Shown here piece after piece: positions 1 to 9,093 of a stretch of 64,000 bases of DNA. The notes beneath the pieces were generated by a model, which ran no database searches, was not told where the DNA came from, and was given only the letters and a program-made list of their open reading frames with translations. The stretch's first letter is position 1. Each line of letters starts with the position of its first letter. This DNA comes from CAYHCE01 sp964355015 (GTDB lineage Bacteria; Cyanobacteriota; Cyanobacteriia; PCC-6307; Cyanobiaceae): contig CAYHCE010000016.1 in assembly GCA_964355015.1 (NCBI GenBank), positions 1-64,000 of the forward strand. The letters are read 5' to 3'. The translations under genes were made by a program, and so were the position numbers.

Positions 1-138
1 CCATTCGTGCGATCACAGGGAATTTGACCCGTGGATGGGCTGGGTTTTCCAGGGTTTCCTTAATGGCCTTCATAAATCACAGCCACAATGATCCAGCCAC
101 GTCGTCACTGAAGACAAATGAATTACAACTTATCCGCA

Positions 139-1320
139 ATGAACATCATCAGGTTCACGACGGCGCTCCTCAGCGGTGTCGCCCTTCACTCTCCAGCAGC
201 ACTGGCCATCCCATCGGGCTGCAGTAACTCCGACCCCAGCGGAGTCGTCACCAGCATCAAGGGCGACTTCGAGCTGGTTGGTGACCCGCAGGATGCCTCA
301 AGTAGCATCATCTATACTGCCAACAGTGTCAACGGCGCAGGCAGTGTCGTCGTGGCCCGCATCGACGGCAGCAGCGGCAATCTGATCGCTGGCTCCCTGA
401 CCACCGTCGCCACCAACTGGCTGGGTGAAAGCGTCATCAACGGGCCCGAGTTCGTGCAGAAGCCGGACGGCAGGGTCGGCATCCTCTATGCCGGCCCTGG
501 GGGTGTACACGGTGTGTTCCGCTCGAACCCGCCGCTGGCCTGGAACGATTTTGCGTTCAGCAACAGCGGCTCTCCAGTCGGTACCAGCGCTCCCACCCTT
601 GGCCCAACGATTGACGGGAACTACGCCGGTGCTGGAATGATCTTCAAGCAGAACGCATACTTCGAATACCCTGCCAGTGCCGACAATGCCTTCTTCGGCT
701 CTCTCACAGGCGGCAGCCTGACGAACATAAGCGCCACGATGACATCGGCAGGACTGACGGCATCAACGGTCGCCCACAGCCCACGGGATCGCTATGTCTT
801 CATGGATGCCACGAGTTCCACCCTCGGCCCTGGCATTTACGAAGCCGAGATTGACGGCAGTGGTGGCTTCACCCCTAGCTCATTGATCAGGCTGACCAGC
901 ACTCGCGCCACACACCTAGGCCGTGATGACATCCGCGCCATTCGTCACCCTGTCACTAACGACACCATCCTTTTTGCGGACGCCGGCGTAGGCGGCATCT
1001 CCGTCTATTCACAGGCCCCATCTGGCGGGCCGCTGACACTCCTCAAAACCGTGAACAGTGCTACCAGTACTCATTACCGGACGGAAGCGGACATGGGCAA
1101 AGTCGTGCTCCACTACTACATCAAGACTGGACTGACCAGCAAGCAAGGCTCTTACACCCTACCGGTGACAGCCAGCGGTGGACAGCTGAATGTCGGCAGC
1201 CCAAAGAGGATCTCACCGAAGTCCAATGGCGCTGAGCTGGTCTGGTTCTCGTCTACCAATCAGTGGGCTCTATTCTATCGCAGCACCAATGAGTTTACAC
1301 GCTGTCTAGTCACGCCTTAG
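139..1320 (+). CDS. Secreted protein of unknown function
   Basis: A 393-residue protein I do not recognise. The N-terminus (basic residue, about 17 hydrophobic residues, then an Ala-Leu-Ala site before IPSGC) is a convincing Sec signal peptide, so it should be exported. The mature part is rich in Gly, Ser, Thr and Asn, with repeated short strand-turn blocks such as IIYTAN, VGILYAGP, GAGMIF, RYVFMDAT and DTILFADAG. This suggests an all-beta, possibly propeller-like fold (inference). An in-frame ATG at 118 is possible, but the start at 139 puts the signal peptide directly at the N-terminus. It faces dxs tail to tail across a 418-base gap and has no functional context. Confidence 0.7.
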   Translation: MNIIRFTTALLSGVALHSPAALAIPSGCSNSDPSGVVTSIKGDFELVGDPQDASSSIIYTANSVNGAGSVVVARIDGSSGNLIAGSLTTVATNWLGESVINGPEFVQKPDGRVGILYAGPGGVHGVFRSNPPLAWNDFAFSNSGSPVGTSAPTLGPTIDGNYAGAGMIFKQNAYFEYPASADNAFFGSLTGGSLTNISATMTSAGLTASTVAHSPRDRYVFMDATSSTLGPGIYEAEIDGSGGFTPSSLIRLTSTRATHLGRDDIRAIRHPVTNDTILFADAGVGGISVYSQAPSGGPLTLLKTVNSATSTHYRTEADMGKVVLHYYIKTGLTSKQGSYTLPVTASGGQLNVGSPKRISPKSNGAELVWFSSTNQWALFYRSTNEFTRCLVTP

Positions 1321-1738
1321 AGGTTTGCAGAGAAGCTAACTTGCGGAGTGCATTAAACCAAGCTCAGAGTTGATGTCTGGTTATTTTTGGCGAGTTGGGA
1401 TTTTTCAGGCTCTCAGAGACAGCCCGATTACAGGCATTTAGTCCTGGTTGATGAGCCCTCTTGGCGGCTATTGGGGCAAATGCATCTGCAACCAGTCGTT
1501 CCTTTTACCTCCAACGCCGGCTTGATCCCATTGCTCAAGGGGATCAGTTGCAGGCCATCACGTGCGGAGAGAGGCCTGGGAGGCTCAGACCTGCAGCAGA
1601 AATAGGTGCCATTCGATGACCTGCTCCTTGTGCAGGGGGGGGCATACCCACCCACACCAACCAGCCAAAGCAGTTGCACGGATTATTGCAGAGATCACTA
1701 CTGGGCTTTCCAGCAATGTCCCAAGCCTGTGACCAGGC
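1321..1738. other. Non-coding stretch between converging 3' ends
   Basis: This 418-base interval lies between the 3' ends of the secreted-protein gene and dxs. It has no ORF with protein-like composition. A short inverted repeat (GATCCC...GGGATC, about 1527-1547) and a run of eight G near 1636 are the only visible structure. No clear T-tract terminator is seen. Confidence 0.5.
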
Positions 1739-3652
1739 TCAGACCGCCACCGGCTGGCGTTGGATTCCCAGCAGGGCAAAGCGCTGCAGGATGCGATCGG
1801 CCATCTGTGGTGGAGTGAGCCCGAGAGCCTTCTTGCTCTGATCCGGGCTGGCATGGTCCACCAGCTGATCGGGGATGCCGATGCGGAATACGGGCACCAT
1901 CACCTCGTGGTCGTTGAGACACTCGAGCACCGCTGCGCCGAACCCTCCAGGCAGAGCACCTTCCTCCATCGTGACCATGCGGCCGATCCGGCGGGCCAGG
2001 GGAAGGATCAGGGCTTCGTCGAGGGGCCTGAGAAAGCGGGCATTCACCACCGCGGCCCTGATGCCCTGCTCCTGCAGCAGGCCGGCCGTGGCCATGGCCG
2101 GCGCCACCATGGCGCCATAAGCCACGATCAGCAGATCATCTCCATCGGCGAGCTGTTCGCCCCGGCCGATCTCGAGCGGTTCCCAGCCCTCCTCCGCCAG
2201 GGGAACGCCCTCTCCTTCGCCGCGCGGGAATCGGATGGCGCAGGGGCCGTCATGCTGGATGGAGGTGACGAGCATGCGTTGCAGCTCGGCCTCATCCTTC
2301 GGCGCCATCACCGTGAAGTTCGGCACGGACCGCAGATAGCTGATGTCGTACTGACCCTGGTGGGTGGGCCCGTCGGCCCCGACGATGCCGGCCCGGTCGA
2401 GCACGAACGTGACCGGCAGCTTCTGGATGCCTACATCGTGGATGAGCTGGTCGTAGGCGCGCTGCAGAAAGGTGCTGTAGATCGCCACCACGGGCCTGAG
2501 CCCTGCGCAGGCCATGCCGGCCGCCATGGTGACGGCGTGCTGCTCGGCGATACCCACGTCGAAGTACTGGTCGGGCAGGGCCCGCTCCAGCAGATCGAGG
2601 CCGGTGCCGGTGGCCATGGCCGCCGTGATCCCGACGACGGTGGGATCCTGCTCGCAGATCTTGACGAGGGTCTGGCCGAAGACCTTGCTGTAGCTGGGCG
2701 GCTTCGGTTTGCTGGAGGGGAAGGCCTTGCCGGTCTTGAGGTCAAAGGCGGACTGGGCGTGATAGCCCACCTGATCGGCCTCGGCGTAGGGGTAGCCCTT
2801 TCCCTTGGTGGTGGCGACGTGCACCAGCACCGGACCCTCGCAGCGGTGGGCCGCCTGGAAGGTTCGCACCATCTCGGCGATGTCGTGACCGTCGACAGGG
2901 CCTATGTAGGTGAAGCCCAGCTCCTCGAACACCGCCCCGACCTTGGGCACGGCCAGGCGACGCATGCTCTCCTTGAGCCGCTCCAGCTCCGGTGGCAGCT
3001 CACCGTGCATGAAGGGCAGATGCTTGACGGCCTCCTCGGCACTGCCGGAGAGGAACTGCAACGGCGGACTGAGCCGCATGCGGTTGAGATAGGTGGAGAG
3101 AGCCCCCACCGGCGCCGAGATCGACATGTCGTTGTCGTTCAGCACCACCAGCAGGCGGGTCTTCGGCAGGTGGCCGGCGTGGTTGATCGCCTCGAGAGCC
3201 ATGCCGCCCGTGAGGGCGCCATCGCCGATCACCGCCACGCAGTGGAAATCCTCACCGCGCCGGTCGCGGGCCAGGGCCATGCCGAGGGCGGCCGAGATGC
3301 TGGTGGAGGCATGACCGGCGCCGAAGGCGTCGAAACGGCTCTCGCTGCGTTTGAGATAACCGGCCACTCCGCCCTGCTGGCGCAGGGTGTGAAACTGGTG
3401 ATAGCGGCCGGTGATCAGCTTGTGGGGGTAGGCCTGGTGGCCCACGTCCCAGGCCACCCGGTCCCGGTCGAGGTCGAGGGTCTGGTAGAGGGCGAGGGTG
3501 AGCTCCACCACCCCGAGCCCCGGGCCGAGGTGACCGCCACTGGTGGAGACCACCTCCAGATGCTTCTCGCGGATCTGACGAGCGATGGCTTCGAGCTCGC
3601 TGATGCTGAGGCCATGCAGCTGGTTGGGATGGCTCAGCTCGCTGAGATGCAT
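1739..3652 (-). CDS. dxs: 1-deoxy-D-xylulose-5-phosphate synthase
   Basis: It condenses pyruvate and glyceraldehyde 3-phosphate to 1-deoxy-D-xylulose 5-phosphate, the thiamine-diphosphate-dependent first step of the MEP pathway that feeds carotenoids, phytol and quinones. The 637-residue protein has the family length. It shows the N-terminal SGGHLGPGLGVVELT segment, the ThDP/Mg motif GDGALTGGMALEAIN near residue 150, the pyrimidine-domain GIAEQHAVTMAAGMA with the catalytic Glu near 370, and a C-terminal transketolase domain. The start at MHLSELSHPNQL matches cyanobacterial Dxs; a longer open frame upstream looks non-coding. Its 5' end is 146 bases from that of divergent ilvA, so the two share an upstream region. 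Confidence 0.97.
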   Translation of the reverse strand: MHLSELSHPNQLHGLSISELEAIARQIREKHLEVVSTSGGHLGPGLGVVELTLALYQTLDLDRDRVAWDVGHQAYPHKLITGRYHQFHTLRQQGGVAGYLKRSESRFDAFGAGHASTSISAALGMALARDRRGEDFHCVAVIGDGALTGGMALEAINHAGHLPKTRLLVVLNDNDMSISAPVGALSTYLNRMRLSPPLQFLSGSAEEAVKHLPFMHGELPPELERLKESMRRLAVPKVGAVFEELGFTYIGPVDGHDIAEMVRTFQAAHRCEGPVLVHVATTKGKGYPYAEADQVGYHAQSAFDLKTGKAFPSSKPKPPSYSKVFGQTLVKICEQDPTVVGITAAMATGTGLDLLERALPDQYFDVGIAEQHAVTMAAGMACAGLRPVVAIYSTFLQRAYDQLIHDVGIQKLPVTFVLDRAGIVGADGPTHQGQYDISYLRSVPNFTVMAPKDEAELQRMLVTSIQHDGPCAIRFPRGEGEGVPLAEEGWEPLEIGRGEQLADGDDLLIVAYGAMVAPAMATAGLLQEQGIRAAVVNARFLRPLDEALILPLARRIGRMVTMEEGALPGGFGAAVLECLNDHEVMVPVFRIGIPDQLVDHASPDQSKKALGLTPPQMADRILQRFALLGIQRQPVAV

Positions 3653-3798
3653 GCCCTGATCAGATTTTGAGAGTGTCAATCTACGGCCTGCCTCCGGGCG
3701 TTCGGGGGCAATGGTCACCATTCCTGAGGCCAGCTGCCAGCCGCTCGCAACCGTCCTATCGGCAGGACGCCCGCGATCGGGCTTGCCACACTGGGTCG

Positions 3799-5361
3799 AT
3801 GGACGACACACTGCAGCGCATCCTGCGGGCCCGGGTCTACGACGTGGCGATCGAGTCGCCGCTCGATCCCGCCCCCAACCTCTCCCGGCGCCTGGGGAAC
3901 ACGGTGCTGCTGAAGCGCGAGGACCTGCAGCCCGTGTTCTCCTTCAAGCTGCGCGGGGCCTACAACCGCATGGCCCACCTCACTCCGGCCGAGCTCGAGC
4001 GGGGGGTGATCGCCGCCAGCGCCGGCAACCACGCCCAGGGTGTGGCCCTGGCAGCGGATCGGCTGGGTTGCCGGGCCGTGATCGTGATGCCGCTCACCAC
4101 CCCGGAGATGAAGGTCCGAGCCGTGGCCGCCCGCGGCGCCGAGGTGGTGCTGCACGGGGACACCTACGACGAGGCCTACCAGCAGGCCCGGCAGCTGGAG
4201 CAGGAGCGGGGTCTCACCTTCATCCACCCCTTCGACGACCCGGAGGTGATCGCGGGCCAGGGGACGATCGGGCTGGAGATCCTGCGTCAGTGCTCCGCCC
4301 CGCCCGACGCCATCTATGTGGCGGTGGGTGGCGGTGGCCTGATTGCGGGCATCGCCGCCTACGTCAAGAGCGTCTGGCCGGAGGTGGAGGTGATCGGGGT
4401 GGAGCCGGTGGACGCCGACGCCATGACCCGCTCGCTGGCGGCCGGGCGACGGGTGCGTCTGGAGCAGGTGGGACTGTTCGCCGATGGGGTAGCGGTGCGA
4501 CAGGTGGGAGAGCACACGTTCGCCCTGGCCCAGCGCTACGTCGACGCCATGGTCACCGTGGACACCGACGAAATCTGTGCCGCGATCAAGGACGTGTTCG
4601 AGGACACCCGCTCGATCCTGGAGCCGGCCGGCGCCCTGGCGGTGGCCGGCATGAAGCTGGACGTGCAGCGGCGCGGTCTGGAGGGCCGCACGCTGGTGGC
4701 GGTGGCCTGCGGAGCCAACATGAACTTCGACCGTCTCCGCTTCGTGGCCGAAAGGGCCGAACTGGGCGAGGAACGGGAGGCGATGCTGGCGGTGGAGATC
4801 CCCGAGCGGCCCGGCAGCCTGCGGCGACTCTGCGAGCTGCTCGGGCAGCGCAGCCTCACCGAATTCAGCTACCGGATGGCGGACCACCGTCTGGCGCACA
4901 TCTTCCTGGGGGTGCAGATCAACGGTCACCGCGACACCCAGGCCCTGATCGCTCAGCTGGAGGAAGGGGGCTTTCCCTGCCTGGACCTCAGTGAGAACGA
5001 ACTGGCCAAGCTGCACCTGCGCCACATGGTGGGCGGCCGCCTGCCGGAAGCCGCCTGCCGCGAGCTTGAGGGGCAGCCACGGGAACTGCTCTACCGATTC
5101 GAATTCCCCGAACGGCCTGGCGCCCTGATGGCCTTCGTGAGCGCCCTGCATCCGAACTGGACGATCAGCATCTTCCACTACCGCAACCATGGCGCCGACG
5201 TCGGTCGGATCGTGGTGGGAGTGCAGGTGGCCGAGGCGGACTCCGACGCCTGGGAGCGGTTCCTGGCCGGCCTGGGCTACCGCCACTGGGACGAGACCCG
5301 CAACCCGGCCTACCGGCTGTTCCTGGGCCCTGCCAGCCGAACGATCCCGGCCCTGGCCTGA
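3799..5361 (+). CDS. ilvA: Threonine ammonia-lyase, biosynthetic
   Basis: A PLP enzyme that deaminates threonine to 2-oxobutanoate, the committed step to isoleucine. The 520 residues show the PLP-lysine block FSFKLRGAYNRM, the SAGNHAQGVAL motif and the phosphate loop GGGGLIAGI. From about residue 330 on there are two ACT-like regulatory repeats, each containing a PERPG-type turn (IPERPGSLRRL, FPERPGALMAF). Two regulatory repeats are typical of the isoleucine-inhibited biosynthetic form, so allosteric feedback is expected. The start at MDDTLQRILRARVYDVA fits the family; an upstream extension of the frame would run into the divergent dxs promoter region. Confidence 0.96.
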   Translation: MDDTLQRILRARVYDVAIESPLDPAPNLSRRLGNTVLLKREDLQPVFSFKLRGAYNRMAHLTPAELERGVIAASAGNHAQGVALAADRLGCRAVIVMPLTTPEMKVRAVAARGAEVVLHGDTYDEAYQQARQLEQERGLTFIHPFDDPEVIAGQGTIGLEILRQCSAPPDAIYVAVGGGGLIAGIAAYVKSVWPEVEVIGVEPVDADAMTRSLAAGRRVRLEQVGLFADGVAVRQVGEHTFALAQRYVDAMVTVDTDEICAAIKDVFEDTRSILEPAGALAVAGMKLDVQRRGLEGRTLVAVACGANMNFDRLRFVAERAELGEEREAMLAVEIPERPGSLRRLCELLGQRSLTEFSYRMADHRLAHIFLGVQINGHRDTQALIAQLEEGGFPCLDLSENELAKLHLRHMVGGRLPEAACRELEGQPRELLYRFEFPERPGALMAFVSALHPNWTISIFHYRNHGADVGRIVVGVQVAEADSDAWERFLAGLGYRHWDETRNPAYRLFLGPASRTIPALA

Positions 5362-5414
5362 AGCTGCGGGGCCCTGGCCCAGCCCCGGAAAGCTGCGGTA
5401 CGGTGCCGGCAGCG

Positions 5415-5987
5415 ATGGGCCGACCTGTGAGCGCGTCCAGCGATACCCTCTCCCTGCCGGCTCGCCTGGAGGCGATCCTCTACCTGAAAGGACGGCCGCT
5501 GGGCCTGGGGGAACTGGCGGAGATTGCCTCCGCCGGGCTCTCTGAGCCGATCGGCCGGGAGGAGGTGGAACTGGCGCTGATCACCCTGATGGCCGACTAC
5601 GCCCATCGGGACACAGCCCTGGAGATCCGCCAGGAGGGCTCCCGCTACGGGCTGCAGCTGCGCGAGAGCCTGGGCGACCTTGTCCGTGATCTGCTGCCAG
5701 TGGACCTTTCCACGGCCGCCCTGCGCACCCTGGCCACGATCGCCCTCAAGAAGCGGATCCTGCAGTCGGAACTGGTGGAACTGCGCGGATCCGGTGCCTA
5801 CGACCACATCAAGGAACTGCTGGCCCAGGACTTCATCGAACGGCGTCGCCAGAGCGAGGGCCGCTCCTACTGGCTGAACCTGAGCGAGAAGTTCCACCGC
5901 ACCTTCGCCGTCAGCACCGAGCCGGCGCTGGCAGGGCCGAAGCGGCCGGTGGCAGGCCCTCGGGCGCCCAGGGTGGAAGCTGCATAG
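5415..5987 (+). CDS. scpB: Segregation and condensation protein B
   Basis: ScpB is the winged-helix kleisin-associated subunit of the SMC-ScpAB complex that organises the chromosome during segregation. The 190-residue protein has the typical N-terminal SLPARLEAILYLKGRPLGLGELAEIA helix-turn-strand, and a second winged helix around ALRTLATIALKKRILQSELVELRG. The C-terminus is short and basic. ATG 5415 is preferred to a GTG at 5403. It lies 53 bases after ilvA on the same strand and 36 bases before the YggT gene, so read-through transcription is likely. The partner scpA is not in the window. Confidence 0.93.
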   Translation: MGRPVSASSDTLSLPARLEAILYLKGRPLGLGELAEIASAGLSEPIGREEVELALITLMADYAHRDTALEIRQEGSRYGLQLRESLGDLVRDLLPVDLSTAALRTLATIALKKRILQSELVELRGSGAYDHIKELLAQDFIERRRQSEGRSYWLNLSEKFHRTFAVSTEPALAGPKRPVAGPRAPRVEAA

Positions 5988-6023
5988 AGTCGGACGACGT
6001 CCGCTGCCCTGGCACTGCCCGTG

Positions 6024-6308
6024 ATGATCGTGAGCGAGATCCTGAAAGTGCTGGCCCAGACCCTCAGCATCTACAGCCTGGTGCTGCTGGTGAGGGTGCT
6101 GCTGAGCTGGTTTCCCAATCTCGACTGGAGCAACCCGGTGCTCTCCACCGTGAGTTCGATCACCGATCCCTACCTCAACGCCTTCCGCGGCCTGATCCCG
6201 CCTCTCGGGGGGCTTGATCTCTCGGCGATCGTCGCCTTCATCGTGCTGAACCTGGCCCAGCAGCTGCTGGAAGGGCTGGGCGTTTCCCTGATGGGTGGTT
6301 TCGGCTGA
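6024..6308 (+). CDS. YggT-family membrane protein
   Basis: A 94-residue protein with two hydrophobic segments (about residues 8-28 and 65-85) flanking the conserved YggT core: SWFPNLDWSNPVLS, ITDPYLNAFRGLIPPLGGLDLS. Members of this family (YlmG/YggT) sit in the cytoplasmic or thylakoid membrane; in cyanobacteria and chloroplasts they are linked to nucleoid and cytochrome b6 organisation. The exact role is unknown. A GTG codon immediately precedes the chosen ATG. It follows scpB closely, a pairing that suits a chromosome or membrane-organisation role (inference). Confidence 0.9.
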   Translation: MIVSEILKVLAQTLSIYSLVLLVRVLLSWFPNLDWSNPVLSTVSSITDPYLNAFRGLIPPLGGLDLSAIVAFIVLNLAQQLLEGLGVSLMGGFG

Positions 6309-6344
6309 GCAGGCATGGAGCCAACGGCTGCGCTGCCGGGCTGC

Positions 6345-6857
6345 TCAGCGTTGTGCCAGCGCCCGCTCCAGAGGGAGTAGTTCGTCGTTCTCGCCGGCTC
6401 TGATCCTCACGGGGGCGTTGAAGCCCCGCGCCTTGGCGTTGCGGACGCTGAACGGTCCGGGGGTGCCGGCCGGCACCGCAAGGCGCAGGGCGAAGGGGGA
6501 GCGACCCGGCGGCACGTCGCCGATCGAGCCCACCCTGGTCCGGTTCTGCAGCACGGGTTCGCCGCTGGCGTCAGTGATCACGGCGAACAGGTCGGTGTCG
6601 ATCACGGCTTTGCGGCCGGGGTTCGTCACCTGGCCGCGCAGGGCGTAACAGCTGGCGCCGCTCGGGCGCCGCGGCACCGGCTGGGTCCCGACATCGTCGG
6701 ACGGACAGGGCTGCAGGGTGATGCCGCTGACCTGGAGGTCGGTGGCCCAGGCCGGTGCCGCGGCAAACAGCAACAGCGCCGCCAGCAGCGCCGCCAGCAG
6801 AACGGGAGCGAGGGTTCGCGACCGGCGAGGCGGGTGGAGGAGATCAGCGCCGATCAC
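6345..6857 (-). CDS. Exported protein of unknown function
   Basis: A 170-residue protein with an arginine-rich start followed by a strongly hydrophobic stretch (APVLLAALLAALLLFAAAP) ending in AWA, a clear signal peptide. The mature part has two Cys (PCPSDD, ASCYALRGQ) and an FxLYD-like beta pattern (CYALRGQVTNPGRKAV, FALRLAVPAG), suggesting an immunoglobulin-like fold in the periplasm (inference). Its start lies within the last 14 bases of the mazG-like gene on the same strand, so the two are probably translationally coupled. Confidence 0.75.
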   Translation of the reverse strand: MIGADLLHPPRRSRTLAPVLLAALLAALLLFAAAPAWATDLQVSGITLQPCPSDDVGTQPVPRRPSGASCYALRGQVTNPGRKAVIDTDLFAVITDASGEPVLQNRTRVGSIGDVPPGRSPFALRLAVPAGTPGPFSVRNAKARGFNAPVRIRAGENDELLPLERALAQR

Positions 6858-7173
6858 CGCTGCCTCCGATCACGCCGCGCTCAGCCCTGCTGGCCAGTTT
6901 GGCGAGATTGGCCCGGGCAATGGACTCCAGATCCACACCCAGCTCGCTGGCCAGCTGGGAGACGTACCAGAGCACATCGCCCAGCTCCAGGGCAAGATCC
7001 TCGAGCACCTGGGGGTCGAAAACCCCGTCCCGATCCCGGAGCACTTTCTTGATCTTGTCGGCCACTTCGCCGACTTCTCCGCAGAGCCCGAGGGTGGGAT
7101 AGATGGGATTGGATCCCACCTGCGGGTAGCGGGCGGTGGTCCGCGCTTTCTGCTGATAGCCGTTCAGGTCCAT
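6844..7173 (-). CDS. MazG-like nucleotide pyrophosphohydrolase
   Basis: A 109-residue all-alpha NTP pyrophosphatase domain. The metal-binding pattern is visible: GLCGEVGEVADKIKK (ExxE) followed by LALELGDVLWYVSQLASELG (ExxD). Such enzymes hydrolyse non-canonical or excess nucleoside triphosphates to monophosphates. The start MDLNGYQQKARTT is typical; a longer open frame upstream overlaps the pyk promoter. It overlaps the exported-protein gene by 14 bases and is divergent from pyk (83-base gap). Substrate specificity cannot be read from the sequence. Confidence 0.9.
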   Translation of the reverse strand: MDLNGYQQKARTTARYPQVGSNPIYPTLGLCGEVGEVADKIKKVLRDRDGVFDPQVLEDLALELGDVLWYVSQLASELGVDLESIARANLAKLASRAERGVIGGSGDRR

Positions 7174-7256
7174 CGGATTGACTCCATCGGCACCATCGGC
7201 AGCAGGAACGGGGCAGGACCGGATGGTAGTTTCCGGCTGAACCTTCGGCTTTCCCG

Positions 7257-9044
7257 ATGGCGCAGCCCGATCTGTCGCGTCGCACCAAGATCGTGGCCAC
7301 GATCGGTCCAGCCACCGAGTCGCCACAGCGGCTTCGGGAGCTGATCCAGGCCGGCGCCACCACCTTCCGCCTCAACTTCTCCCACGGCGACCACGCCGAA
7401 CATGCCGTCAGGATCGCCACGATCCGCCAGGTGGCCCACGAACTGGGCATCCACGTGGGCATCCTGCAAGACCTGCAGGGTCCGAAGATCCGCCTGGGCC
7501 GCTTCGAGGAGGGTCCGATCACCCTGGCCAACGGCGAGAGCTTCGCGCTCACCTCCCGGCCGGTGAGCTGCAACCGCACCATCGCCACGATCACCTACGC
7601 GAAACTGGCCGAAGAGGTGATGGCCGGCAGCCGCATCCTTCTCGATGACGGCCGTGTCGAGATGGTCGTCAAGAGCGTCGACATCCCCGATCGCACCCTT
7701 CACTGCACCGTCGTGGTGGGCGGGGTGCTCTCGAACAACAAGGGAGTGAACTTCCCGGATGTGCAGCTCTCGATCCGCGCCCTCACCGAAAAGGACCGGC
7801 AGGATCTGGCCTTCGGGCTGCAGCAGGGGGTCGACTGGGTGGCGCTCAGTTTCGTGCGCAACCCCTCCGACATGCAGGAGATCCGCGAGCTGATCGCCAG
7901 CCACGGGCACAGCACGCCGGTGATCGCGAAGATCGAGAAGTTCGAAGCGATCGATCAGATCGACGCGATCCTGCCCCTCTGCGACGGCGTGATGGTGGCC
8001 CGCGGCGACCTCGGCGTGGAGATGCCGGCCGAAGAAGTGCCGTTGCTGCAGAAGGAGCTGATCCGCAAGGCCAACACCCTGGGGATCCCGATCATCACCG
8101 CCACCCAGATGCTGGACAGCATGGCCAGCTGCCCCCGCCCCACCCGGGCGGAGGTCAGCGACGTGGCCAACGCCATCCTCGACGGCACCGATGCCGTGAT
8201 GCTCTCCAACGAGACCGCGGTGGGGGACTACCCGGTGGAGGCGGTGGCCACCATGGACCGCATCGCCCGCCGGATCGAGCGCGATTATCCCCGCCGCGCC
8301 GTGGACAGCCACATGGCGTCCACCATCCCCAATGCGATCAGCCAGGCGGTGAGCACGATCGCTCGCCAGCTCCAGGCGGCGGCGATCCTGCCCCTCACCA
8401 AGAGCGGCGCCACGGCCCGCAACGTCAGCAAGTTCCGTCCCTCCACCACGATCCTGGCGATCACCAACGAAGTGCGGGTGGCCCGCCAGCTGCAGCTGGT
8501 CTGGGGTGTGAATCCGCTGCTGATCGGCCATCAGGACTCCACCACCAGCACCTTCACCCTGGCGATGGGGATCGCCCAGGAACGGGGTCTGCTCAAGGAA
8601 GGCGATCTCGTCGTACAGACGGCCGGCACTCTGGCCGGCATCAGCGGGTCCACCGATCTGGTCAAGGTGGGCATCGTCTCTGCGGTGCTCGGCCGCGGGC
8701 TGGGCATCGGCGACGGCTCCGTCAGCGGCCGGGTGCGGGTGGCCACGACCCCCGAGGCCGCCGCACGGCTGGAAAGCGGTGAGATCCTCGTGGTGCGCAA
8801 CACCACCGCCGCTTACCTCGATGCGATCCGCAAAGCGAAGGGAGTGATCGCCGAGGAGGAAGGCAGCCAGAGCCATGCGGCCGTGATCGCTCAGCGTCTG
8901 GGGGTGCCGGTGATCGTCGGGGTGGCGAACGCCACCGCCGATCTGCGCCAGGGCGAGTTTGTGACCCTGGAGGTGCGTGAGGGGGTGGTGCACCGCGGTG
9001 CCCGCAACCACACCCAGGCGAACCGGATGGAAACGATCGTCTGA
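7257..9044 (+). CDS. pyk: Pyruvate kinase with C-terminal PEP-utilising domain
   Basis: It transfers phosphate from phosphoenolpyruvate to ADP in glycolysis. The 595-residue protein starts at the canonical RRTKIVATIGPA. It has RLNFSHG, DLQGPKIR, the catalytic-site block IIARGDLGVEMP-like MVARGDLGVEMP, TATQMLDSM and SNETAVGDYP. After the regulatory C domain there is an extra approx. 100-residue PEP-utilising swivelling domain with EEGSQSHAAVIAQRLGVPVIVGV, including the His of the PEP synthase/PPDK type. This long form is usual in cyanobacteria and some Firmicutes. It is divergent from the mazG-like gene. Confidence 0.97.
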   Translation: MAQPDLSRRTKIVATIGPATESPQRLRELIQAGATTFRLNFSHGDHAEHAVRIATIRQVAHELGIHVGILQDLQGPKIRLGRFEEGPITLANGESFALTSRPVSCNRTIATITYAKLAEEVMAGSRILLDDGRVEMVVKSVDIPDRTLHCTVVVGGVLSNNKGVNFPDVQLSIRALTEKDRQDLAFGLQQGVDWVALSFVRNPSDMQEIRELIASHGHSTPVIAKIEKFEAIDQIDAILPLCDGVMVARGDLGVEMPAEEVPLLQKELIRKANTLGIPIITATQMLDSMASCPRPTRAEVSDVANAILDGTDAVMLSNETAVGDYPVEAVATMDRIARRIERDYPRRAVDSHMASTIPNAISQAVSTIARQLQAAAILPLTKSGATARNVSKFRPSTTILAITNEVRVARQLQLVWGVNPLLIGHQDSTTSTFTLAMGIAQERGLLKEGDLVVQTAGTLAGISGSTDLVKVGIVSAVLGRGLGIGDGSVSGRVRVATTPEAAARLESGEILVVRNTTAAYLDAIRKAKGVIAEEEGSQSHAAVIAQRLGVPVIVGVANATADLRQGEFVTLEVREGVVHRGARNHTQANRMETIV

Positions 9045-9093
9045 GGGCCGGCCCGGCTGGCCATGATGGCTCTCCTGACGCGATCCATCGCCC

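Noticed and set aside
1739..3670. A 636-codon + strand frame opposite dxs.
   Set aside because: It is antisense to a certain dxs; the His/Gly/Arg-rich composition is a shadow.
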